Assembly: GCA_013399695.1 (NCBI GenBank)
Contig: VXAU01002305.1
Coordinates: 168,919 to 232,918 of the forward strand
DNA: 64,000 bases
Direction: 5' to 3'
Source of the DNA: Formicarius rufipectus
Lineage: Eukaryota > Chordata > Aves > Passeriformes > Formicariidae
Of this stretch, positions 9,531 through 19,857 are shown one piece after another. A program made the translations under genes and the position numbers. How positions within the stretch are numbered: position 1 is the first letter of the stretch; each line of letters opens with the position of its first letter. The notes beneath the pieces were generated by a model. It saw only the letters and a list, made by a program, of their open reading frames with translations, was not told the origin of the DNA and made no database searches.

Positions 9531-12500
9531 AGGGACACCGACGCTATTCTTTAGGATCCATTTAATACGACAGCCTAGGGGGTAAAAAAATTACTTTTTT
9601 TTTTCCCCCCCCCTGGCTATTAGCGATAAGAATTTCTAAAGATAGCAAGGAACTGGGTTCCTACTTCTGCGCCTAGACAGAAGGAAAGTGAGTGCACTTC
9701 GAGTGTTATGAAAGAGCTGGTTTATGAGCAGATATTAGTGATAAACGTAGGAGAGCTTTCCATCATACTGAAAATATTTCTGCGGAATCACAAGCATGGG
9801 CAGTACTTCCCAGGCAACTATAAAATGCCAAGCCCACTTCCTCTGAGAAACTGTGAAACTTAAAAGCAGGCAAAACCCACACAGAATAAACAAATTTATA
9901 GCTTAAAATAAGAGAATAGGAGTGGCATTAGCTGTGTGCAGCCAAATTAATTTTTGTAATGTATTTACTTGTATATTATTTATAAGAAGACTTTTACTCC
10001 TGGGTACCAGATAAGCATTATGAGCAGTAATACTGTGGTAACACAATGTGGGTGGAGAGTCCACATATTCCAGAGAAATATATAAGAGATTAAGCTACAT
10101 TATAGCCTTCTGGGTCCCTCTAGGGTTCACTAGTGAAACAGTACGAGGAAGTTTGCTTTAATCACTATTCCTGCACTGTTCATTTTTCTGGCTAAATAAG
10201 GACCTCCATGCACTAGGCTAGAAAAGCAGAACCTTTCTTGAGCTCTACATTATCACATAACCAAAAATACAATGTGATTTAAAACTTGCAGTATGTTTTT
10301 GCAATCAAAGGGAAGTGTGTATGCTAGAGGAAAACTATTAGATTAATAGTGCTGTAAGTTTTTGCTTAGTATATACAGAGTTGTAAAAACTTACCCTTTA
10401 AATTTATATAGATGGGGAAAAAACATCTTCCTAAGGGCAATAATTAACTCTTATTTTACAGCTACCTAAATATGTAGTTGTATTTTGACAGCCGCATCAT
10501 TAGAGCTTTATAACTTCCCTGAAATTATATGTGAAATTTTCTATTTCAGGCATTTTGGCATCATTATATAGCATTTTGAATGAAATTTTTGGGAACTGGA
10601 CAGATTATATCTATTACATGTGAAGAATACCAGCCATAAAGAAGTCTCATATAGACATCTCTGAACTGCTTTTAGAAGAGGGTAAAGTTTGTAGAGGCCT
10701 GGTAAGAAAATCTTTGTTTAAATATACACAGTTTTATTGTTGGGAGGGAAGATTATTAAAGGAGTGAGAAGGAGGAAGAAGGTGTAACTGCTCATCAGTT
10801 TGATAGATCTTGAATGTTCAACTGTTATGCAGTTTTATACTAACTTTATAGCACTAGGAAGGTCATCAGAGTGATATGTAAGACAGTGTTCACCAAAATG
10901 AAACAGAGCCTCACAGACAGGCAATCAGATATATGTATGACAGTCCTTCCGCCACAGGCCACATTATCCTTTTCAGTTAATCATCAGCAATACAGGAATA
11001 CTAAGCATTTTTCTCATTTTTCAAGTTCTAGTTAGTATTAATGAGAAGATGTAGACAATAAGAGGACCAGAAGAATATCATGACTAACTGTAAAGTAAAC
11101 CATTATACTTCCCATGCAAAATTCAAGTGGACTAGAGAAAGCTACATTCACCTTTATGAATCTATAGCTTTTGAAAACTACTTAAACTTCTCTTATCGAT
11201 TGTTTAGGTGACCACTTTTTAATGAAATTTCATTCATAAGGAAAGCTCATATGTGGATAACATCTCTACTTAGCATGCCCCTAGGCTGGACAGTCAACCT
11301 CAGTACTTTTGAAGATTGAGGCAACATCCAAGTTTAGAAGTATGCTAAGTTATTCACAGAATAAAAACAGCACAACATTTACATTTTGAATAAAAGAAAT
11401 ATTTGCACTCAGTAGTTGAAGTCTCTGAAATTAGGTGTGAAAAAATAAAAAAAGGAAAGACCTTATTTTTAGGTCAGCACATATACAATAATTTTTGTGA
11501 AAGTTTTTCATGTAAGTACTTTTAATGCTATCCTATAATTTGAATAGACATTTTATAGCATGGCTTTCACAAGCAATCTCTTTACCAACAGATTGTCCCT
11601 ATTTAACTGAACTTTTTATCCAAACACTATTCAATCACAAATACTTTTTTTGTAGTATTAAAATTATGTACCCAGCAAAGTGAGTTTTTCATTGTGTCTA
11701 CTCATAGTACATTCTTCTTTTGTCTCTATGGTCATTTGGCTATTCTGTAAACACAATTAGGAGGAAAAAAATACAACCAGTAAGAACATTATATAGACAT
11801 AGTTTTTCAGTCAGTAATTCTTTAAGAGAAACAGGTAGAGATTCATATCTTGAATTATTTTTGCCAAAGAAGACTCAAAATGGGAAAATAAAGAAAGGAA
11901 GGACTTTTATATGCTGCCTCCCTCTTTGGGAGCAAGAAAGAAGGTAACAATCCAAAATACTAGGGAAAATACAGTTTAATAGCAGAGAAAAGATAAACCC
12001 TGAGGAAATGCAGGATTAAAAAAGCACTTTGACCAGAAAAGAGTGATCACTAGCCTGGAGTAAACAAAAGACTGATTTTAGTCTGGAAATGAGGAGAAAC
12101 AGCAGTGGAACCATGGAAGGTATGAAAGTAATGAGTAAGTTTAGACAGAAGTCTAGTGAATGAAAGTGTATAAAGTATTTTGTGGTGTATGTGCATATAT
12201 TTTCCTGACAGGAAAATTAATTTTTTGAATCCTGTAAAGTTAATTTAATTTGTGGATCTATTTAGAATGCAACTGTGTTTAAAATTGACAATGTATTCTT
12301 ACCTGCTTTGGCTTGAATGGCTAGTACAATGTTTCTGGTCAGAAAAAAATATATTATGGCATCAGGTGTTTTGATGCACACATAAAGATGGCGCATATGT
12401 TCTTTCCCTCTGAAACCGTGTGAAAGTTTCGCCCAAAGTGTCAGGTCTTTTTTTTTTTTTTGGTAGTCATCTTGAATGTCTCTTGCTCTGTTTTTCTAAG

Positions 12501-15500
12501 AGCTACATTCTCAGTTATTACTCAGGCCTGTGTAGGGGTTTCTGTGTCTTCCCTGCATCTGTTTCTATGCCATTTTACATCTTTTTTTCTCACATACGCC
12601 TGTCCTCAAATATCCAACAAAACATGTGCCAACCTCGTGTCTTTGTTTTTGGTTGTGAACATGTACTCATGTTCTCATGGAAGCTGCTCTTATTTCAGAA
12701 AGTTAAACTACTTCTTACAGTGATTTTGAAGAGCACTGTCTAGCTGTAATGTGTTTTATCTATCAGCTACTTTATGGATAACAGGCCACCTTAATGAATT
12801 GAGTCCTTCATAGAAAACACGTTAGCTAAAGCACAGATATACAGATTGTAGCCTGAGTCACTATATCATCTTTCATATGAGTACTTGCATTGGAATGCAA
12901 TCAGTAGTAGAGAAGGTTGGCAAACCTACAGAGTGTTCAATAATCATTCAAAATTATAAATTAATGTAAATTAGGAATGCTGTGCACACTAGTGGTCTTT
13001 CACTAACATCAAGATTTTAAAATTATTTCCACTTCCCTATAAACTTTAGGAAAACTGCTCATGCTTATACTGTTTTTTAATCTATATATACATACCACTT
13101 GGGCTAAGAATTTCTATGCTGGTTTTCTTTTATAAAATGAATTATGTTTAGGAAACCTGAGCAAATTGAGAATGTATTGCAAAATGGTGGAAGAATAAAT
13201 ACAGAAATTTAACCATCAACAACTAGAATTTGAATACATCATGATCCAGAAAAAGATCATTTTCATAAATGTGTATTTTTGGGAATTCCATGCTAACCAT
13301 TCTTAACAGGTATATTCTTCTTTCAGTCTTGTATTTTTGTTATTACAACCAAGTTGCACCATCTAGGCAGAGACGTTTATTTGTATTTAATTGCAGCTTC
13401 TCAAGATAACAGCTCCATTTTATGGACCACTTATTGTCCCTGTCGAAAGCTTAAACAAAAACTTTAAAAAGACACTGTACTCCAGAATGCACAGTATTGA
13501 AAGTCTGTGAGAAATTGAATCATTGAGAAGTTTATACTGCTTTCTAGCTCACTAATGAAGCACCCACATATCTTCTGAAGTCCTGACAAAGCAGATTTGT
13601 CCCTGTGGCCATACTGAGAAGCAAATTTCTAGCACATGTCCAGTTATAAAATTGAATAATATATAGTATATAATGGAAGTTATAAGAGAAATACTCAGCA
13701 TTCAGAAAATCACCATTGATGTTTTATTTATTCCTGCTCCTTTTCTATTCTTATCATAAAATTGATAAATTATACTTCAGAAGTAGTTTTCATTATAAAT
13801 TCATGTTTACAGCTGTAACCTCCAGGATTGCAAAGTTACTTGCATTTATTTCATTTCTTGCACAATGTGTGTTTTCTCTTCCTGTTCTCACTGTAACATC
13901 CTTTCTTAAGAGCCACAGGATGTCTAAAACCAAAAGGGACATCTGCTGCAAGTTAAAAGTCTGGTCTAGCCACTGTGTAGGACTTTCTAAAATGGCTTCA
14001 CATGAACAAATATCTAACAATAGCTAAATTTCAATCAACTTTCTTTTTTCAGGTTTCCGGATTAAAAATCAGGTGATTATTTGCTTCAATAAAGACATAA
14101 TTGTCTTTAATATTCAATAAAGACATGAATGTGATTTATCTCTAGATGGGGGCCATAGTTTCTTCTTACCTTTCTTTTGGCTAATCAGTTAGAGGGGATT
14201 GTCTTATGTTTGTCTTTAAAATGCAATGCAAATGAAACAGGCATGGACATTAGAAATAATTTGTCAAAAAATGGTGTATTAAAGTGTTCAGACAGACCTT
14301 GGCATAGGTTTAAAGCATGCGAGTTAGCACTTCCCAAAGAATTTTTGTGCATGGTATAGGAGTTTGTGTGAGTCAGGATGCATTCCCAATATATGCATGT
14401 GACTATCCTGTTCTGAAGAACAGAAGAGTTTAATAATACAAGCTTAAAACATTATGTGGTTACCAGCCCCAATGCCAGAGAACAGTCTCAGACATGTTTA
14501 ACTTGTTCTTTTGTATGTAGCCATTGAATCCTTTGGCTGAGATAGTTAACACTTCAGTATCTGAAGAAAGGAAAAGTTCTGCTGTCCTCCAAAAAAGCAG
14601 TTTATAAAGGCCTGAATCCAAGAAGCTTTTTTAACATACACAATATTCATAAGCATATCTCGGTCTTAAATATTCTTTCTACTGGCAGGTTCATTAAAAA
14701 TGGAGAGGCAAGGCATCTGAAGCATGTTATGATATTCTCAGATTTCTTTAATCCATACAAGTATGACTTTCAGCTTGCACTGAATACAACAGTCCTTAAT
14801 TTTCAACTTCTGTCCTTTGCCAGAAGATGAATGTCCATATTTATTTGCTAGCCCAGGAAACTTTGTAATGATTTAGCCTTTCATCTTAAAAAGTGGAGAG
14901 AGAAGAAAAAAAGACAGCCTGAATGTTTTTATACTTCTCTCTTCAAAGTATCCACAGTGGCCCTCAACAGCTCTCATGTATGAAACTGCTCAGAATTTCT
15001 TATGCAGCTAACATGCAATAGCGGAATGGTACCCACTTCCTTTCTGAAGTTCAGCAATAGTGAATCCACAGAAAAGAGCTTAGAGTGTCTTTGCCCAGAT
15101 TTCAGATTACTTGCTATGACAGCGTGTAAGCCATCATTTATCTTCCCCACAAAATTAATTGTTATTAAGTCTGCTCTTAGGGCTCTAATGTAACAATACT
15201 GGGACAGTCCTCTTGTCTAGCAGTCTATCACTGAGCTCTTTTTTCTGGTCTATAATGTGTTTGGTTTATTTTGTATGGGTTTATAGTCTGAATTATGTGT
15301 TTTACATTATTTTCATTTTAACTTTATTCAGAATCTCTAGTGCCTTGCATAATCAGAAGCTTACTTCCACATTCAAATGAAAGTACAAGTTTTGCCATCT
15401 GTAATTTTTGTATCCATAGAAACAATTATACATTTTAATAGACATACTTGTCATAGAAATCATATAATTAGACGAAGGAAAAAATATTACCTTAATCTGG

Positions 15501-15636
15501 TTTATCAGAAAAAAAAGAGGTAAATCAGTAGTCCCCACCAAGTTGTAAGCATACAGCAAGTAACCATAGTAATATTTTACTTCCCAGTCTGCAGGCTTTG
15601 TTGGCTTTTTGTTTAACCTGTACCACTGAAGGGTGG
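9531..15636. other. AT-rich intergenic DNA, no gene seen
   Basis: Six kilobases of AT-rich sequence without recognisable coding frames. T-rich frames near 12420-12743 and 13716-14027 are hydrophobic by composition and lack splice context. A small repeat and hairpin lies at 14085-14126. A 7-bp inverted repeat (ttgcatt, 2-base spacer, aatgcaa) near 12886-12901 is too small to interpret. Confidence 0.5.
14085..14126. repeat. Short direct repeat flanking a hairpin
   Basis: ttcaataaagacat occurs at 14085-14098 and again at 14113-14126. The first copy overlaps an 8-bp inverted repeat (taaagaca at 14090-14097 and tgtcttta at 14102-14109) with a 4-base loop. Each copy contains AATAAA, but with no upstream gene a polyadenylation role is not supported. 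Confidence 0.6.
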
Positions 15637-15720
15637 CAGGCATTGGCCAAATGGTCTAAGTCACCGCCTCTGGACCCGGCTCCTCCTCTGAGGACGCCAG
15701 TTCAAATCCTGGAGGAACTC
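15637..15720 (+). repeat. tRNA-like sequence (class II type), pseudogene or SINE head
   Basis: The sequence has a good A box (TGGCCAAATGGTC, 15644-15656) and B box (AGTTCAAATCC, 15699-15709) about 43 bases apart. Between them lies a perfect long variable arm, TCCTC-CTCT-GAGGA, as in Leu and Ser tRNAs; the TGGTCTAAG stretch resembles tRNA-Leu. The expected acceptor stem does not pair, the T stem has mismatches and no convincing anticodon stem forms. It is therefore not a functional tRNA gene. The GC-rich, CpG-containing sequence continues to about 15810 before AT-rich DNA resumes, so this may be the head of a tRNA-derived SINE with an unrelated body. Confidence 0.55.
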
Positions 15721-18599
15721 GCTGTCACCGTCTGAACGTGCTCAGCTGCGGCAAAATGAACCTCAGGAGTAAAAGGGGTGGGGCCCGTTCTGCTCACACT
15801 GTGCCTCACCTAAAAAATCCATTGCACAGGCTTATCCCAAAATCTTCGTTTGCAAAGTCTAGCCAACAACCACTGAAGGCCTCATATACAGGTTGCTTAC
15901 TATCACACAATGAATATTTCCCAGTGAATCAATTACCTGGTGTTACTATTTGCTCTTGTGAACTACAGTTAATGCAAAGAACATAACTTTAACTTATTAC
16001 TTGTCACACAGAATACATTACATTCTTCCTGTGCACTGTTGTGGTCTAGCCTCAATGCCAGAGTCTAAATAAGTTGAATATTTAAGTTTAGGATGATGAC
16101 TCATGATTACATTGTTATATTACCTTCAGATAACAAGCTCCCACTTTTTTTTAGGAAAGTTCTTTTTAATTATTGAGAGAATATCAAAATGTACAATCTT
16201 AATTTTTTTAATTATTTTACTGACATGTCATAGCTCAAAATACCTACTACCTGTAAATTACTAAAAGGTAAACATAACAATGTTTGAGCATGCCATTAAC
16301 AACTTAAAATGACAGCTGAATGTTATAATGGACCTCAAAGAAACAAAAATGGAAATGCATAATGCATTTTACATTAATTTTACAGAAAAAAAAAAAAAGT
16401 AACATAATGCGACAATCACTTCTAAGAAAACATTGGTATCAGTTGTATTTCTACTCCAGTATTACATGCTGTCCATAATTTATGAAGCTGAATAGCATGT
16501 AGCAGTCAGGGAAGAGGGCAACGAGGTCCCTTCTCTAATTTCAACAGTGTACACACAAATTTTATCTTTGCATCTGGAAAGCTTATCTCAGTAAGCATTT
16601 ACAAACAGCAGCAAGTGACATACCTCCGGTTTTCCATGTATTTTCTGAAAATTGCTTGGGAAGTATCTTTTAAAAGTTTTTAGTTCTTGCCCTTTGAATT
16701 AGAATACTCTTAAGAAGTTTGAAGAACAGGAAACGAGTCTCAGAATAACAGACTGTGTAAACAGCATAAATTTATGGGAACCCAATCATTTGTTTAGGGC
16801 AAAAGACACATTCTCCCTTGACATTAAAAGGAGTTCATGTTCTGGACTATATAGGTGTGGATTTGTCAGAGGAATCCAGGGAGCTCTGCACTGCTCCACA
16901 CTGCGACCAGCTTTGTTCATGCAGTGTATGCTCTTTAGTGTGCCACAGTCACGGTTGCATGACTGCATAGCTCCTCCCATACAGATTAAGACTATCCCCA
17001 CCCCATGACTAAGGCCTGGAACAGAAATAAGGTTTTTAAACGATTTTACACTAGTTTTCATGTAATCTGAAGTACTTGATTTATCACTTTTTCTGGCCTT
17101 TCAGGCATAATAAGATGAACCCTGTCCATACTGAAGTATTTTTAGGAACATAGTGCACCTCCATTCTGCGATAAATTGCTGTGAGTGGGCTTTTGAAAAC
17201 AAACACAAGGAACCACTTGTCTAAATGCAATCAAAGTATTTGATCTTTCATATTAAAAATTGGATTACAGCAGTACCTAATAGAATAAAATATTTCATTT
17301 TCTTTGAGGAAAAAACAACTCTGATTTGCCTATGACCTTCTGAAAGAACTAATGGCTTGAATTAGTTGGTTTTTTGTGCAGGTAATACAACACAGTATTC
17401 AAGTAAAATAGCTGTTGCTATGAATTCTTTCAGTTGAACAGTGTTATAAAAGCATAAAATGGTTCAGTGTCACTCTCACTGAAACCATAGTCACATAGAT
17501 GTTGTGTCATAGTTACCATGATGTTTGTACTGTCTAAATCATATTTGACACTTGAAAATTAAAATTTTAGTATTTACATTTTATTTACACATTAATTCAC
17601 CAATTAAGGAAAAAATATATAAATAAATTACTAAAATCACAGAAAGACTATATCAACATGAATTGGTAACAATCAGAAGTAGATTGATATAGTATTCCTG
17701 GGATAACTTTGCAGTTTTAGAATTACATTTTCCTGAGAATTCATGGATGTATATGTAGACACATATATGGGTATGTGAGCTCCAGATAAGTAGTCGATTA
17801 AAGTTTATTTTATTACAAAGAGGAGGTAAATAGTTTCCCCTTTGAGTTACAGAGTTGCAACACAGTAAATTAAGGTCGAAGACCTAGGAACATAGACACT
17901 TCATTTGCAACACCAACTATAACCCTTTAGGTCACAAAGATAACGTCAAGATTATAGCATTGAGACCTTTTATATTTACTGGAACAAAGGTAAGGAATAC
18001 ATTTTTTTCAGAGCTCAGTTTACTCTCTCTCCATTACTATGAGCCATTAGATATTATTATTTCCAGTACTGAATTACCATATTCTCCAGTGCCATCTTCA
18101 TTCCTGTACTCTCAAACAAAAACACATACAGTTGTAAAACGAACTTTGATTCATCCAAAATTACGAACTTAGTAGTAGTTTAAGCTCGAGAGAGACATTT
18201 TAAATCTGCACTAAAGACAGAACGATATTCAGAAAATTCTAAGTGTTGGGAAGATTCAAGTGCATTGGTGTAAAATACTATCTCTTTGTGCAAATAACAT
18301 CCATCCAGCGCTGAAAGGGTGTGTTTATATGTCACAGGGTATTTACAGCTGTGCCCAGCTGAAGTCGACAGACAAGCAGTGCTTCCCCTAGAAATGAAGG
18401 GATTTTTGTCCAAGTACTACACAGCAAAATGACATTGAGTACTAAAAAAAAAAAAAAANCGATATAATGCTTCTTCATTATTATCCTGTGCTATGATTAT
18501 TCATTTTTTACCTGTACAGAGGAACACCACAAAGTCTTTCAGCTTAGGACATTCTCTATCTCCAAACACTCCTTCATAACAAACGATTAAAATATTTTT
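15721..18599. other. AT-rich intergenic DNA, possible SINE tail at left edge
   Basis: The first 90 bases may belong to the tRNA-like unit. Beyond that I see no coding family, RNA gene or repeat. A short palindromic aaatgcataatgcattt near 16353-16371 is noted. One ambiguous base follows a poly(A) run at 18459. Confidence 0.5.
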
Positions 18600-19328
18600 A
18601 GTAAATCTGGTGGCAATGGAGCATCAACCTCCAGCGAAGAACATTTCACCTGAACATCAATATTGTCCCTCATGCCCGTCCAAAAAGGTTGTTTTTGAAA
18701 GCCGCTCCCGTTCGCTAGGTCTGCTTGGAAATCCCTCGCCCCGGCAACACTTTCAGCAGCGGGTGTTTCGGTTCCTGCGGGCGGCCTCTCACATCCACAG
18801 AGACGGACATGAGCGGAAAGAGTAACTCCAGCGAGTGTCGCACCCGGTGGGGCTCCCGCCTTTGAGGGTTCATTTTAAGGTCCCTTTCCAGGTTCGCCTC
18901 CTGCGAGGCGGCATTTTGCAGTCCTCCTCCCCACTATCCTTAGGCAAGACAAAAAAAGAACAACAAAACTTGTGGATTTTTTCCGACGGTCCTTCCTTCA
19001 CAAATCCTCTCAGCGCAGGGTTAAGTTTAAACTTCAGTCTCGTTCCGGGCACACGAAGAGAAGGCGGGGGGGGGAAGGCAAAAAAAAAAAAAAAAAGATA
19101 CTCGTGCAGGGNCTTCGTGCAGGGGCCGGAGGGGTGTGGAAAGAGAGAGGAGCCACGCAGCAGTGCAGGCTCTGCCGGGCGAGGCGAGGGAGCCGCTCCA
19201 GCTGCGGCGGCGCAAGCAGCGTTGGTGGAGCGAGGGAGCGATCGGGCGAGGAGGAGGAGGCGGCGGCGAAGGGAAGGGGGAGGCTGCTGGTGTTTGGCGC
19301 CGGTGGAGGGAGTCATTCCTGCCGCTGC

Positions 19329-19336
19329 ACTTCCGG
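19329..19336 (-). promoter_or_regulatory. ETS-family binding site (CCGGAAGT)
   Basis: ACTTCCGG on the plus strand is a full ETS/GABP-type core. Such sites usually lie within tens of bases of the start site in TATA-less CpG-island promoters, so transcription may begin shortly after it. This is inference from motif and context. Confidence 0.5.
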
Positions 19337-19442
19337 TCGGCATTTTGTTCTGAGAGGGAGCGAGAGAGACACACACAGGATCCTTCCCCTCCTCCTCCTC
19401 GCCCTCTTCTCCCCCTGCCCCCCCCGCTCGGTACCGACTCAC

Positions 19443-19636
19443 CGTGCCCAGGCCGCCCCTCCCCGCCCTCCTGCGCTCGCACCCTCGGAGGGAGCGGCGG
19501 CGGCGGCGGCCCCGTGGCAGCGCTGCCTCCCGGCCACCCCCCGCTCCCCCCGGCTCGGAACCGGTTCGGCGCGGCCCGGCCTGTGTTGATGTTGTGAAGG
19601 AGGCTCGGGGGGAAGGGATTTGCCTCGGCCGCACAC
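19443..19636 (-). other. Possible antisense/divergent first exon in CpG island 2
   Basis: On the minus strand a near-perfect donor, CACG|GTGAGT, occurs with the exon end at 19443 and intron starting at 19442. An open frame reads through the preceding sequence, but GC-rich composition would give that by chance. CpG-island promoters often fire in both directions, so a spliced divergent RNA is possible. The donor overlaps the first exon of the rightward gene, so the two would overlap rather than abut. Confidence 0.2.
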
Positions 19637-19649
19637 CCCCCGGCTCTAC

Positions 19650-19787
19650 ATGTTCGCTGCACTGAGGAGGAGACGGAAGAGGAGCCAGCCCCCCTCCCGG
19701 CCCGGATTATTGTTGTTATATTATCTCCCCTCCTCCTCCTGCTCCGCGGCGGTGGCGGCGGCCCAGCGGCGGCGGCGGCTCCTCTGA
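19650..19787 (+). CDS. Upstream ORF, 45 codons, in the putative 5' UTR
   Basis: ATG at 19650 opens a frame of 45 codons ending in TGA at 19785-19787, within the first exon and 70 bases before the donor. The product starts MFAALRRRRKRSQPP, passes through a short leucine/tyrosine stretch (LLLLYYLP) and ends in an arginine run. The context of the ATG (taca before, T after) is weak. If translated it would damp initiation downstream. The peptide matches nothing I know, and its composition simply follows the CGG-rich DNA. Confidence 0.3.
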   Translation: MFAALRRRRKRSQPPSRPGLLLLYYLPSSSCSAAVAAAQRRRRLL

Positions 19788-19857
19788 GCAGGGAGGGGGG
19801 CGGATTTCTCTCCCCCTCTCTCGGATTCTCGTTGGATTCAGACGCCGATTTGCTCAG

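Larger units (their letters stand above)
19340..19857 (+). other. Putative non-coding first exon (5' UTR) of an unidentified gene
   Basis: The right edge is set by a strong donor, GCTCAG|GTAATC, after 19857. The left edge is a guess placed just after the ETS site. The exon is GC-rich with CGG runs and has no ATG opening a frame that crosses the donor. It holds ATG-TTG-TGA near 19588 and a 45-codon upstream ORF at 19650-19787, so translation of the main protein should begin in a later exon. Everything to the right is then the first intron, long and AT-rich as expected. I compared it with remembered 5' UTRs of several housekeeping genes and could not name it. Confidence 0.6.

Noticed and set aside
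12886..12901. Perfect 7-bp inverted repeat as regulatory site
   Set aside because: Too short and isolated to distinguish from chance.
15637..15720. Functional tRNA-Leu or tRNA-Ser gene
   Set aside because: Acceptor stem does not pair, T stem has mismatches and no sound anticodon stem forms.
18835..19665. Many long overlapping frames on both strands (up to 254 codons)
   Set aside because: All lie in CpG island 2, are low-complexity A/P/R/G-rich, overlap on all frames and show no domain; stop codons are rare in GC-rich DNA.
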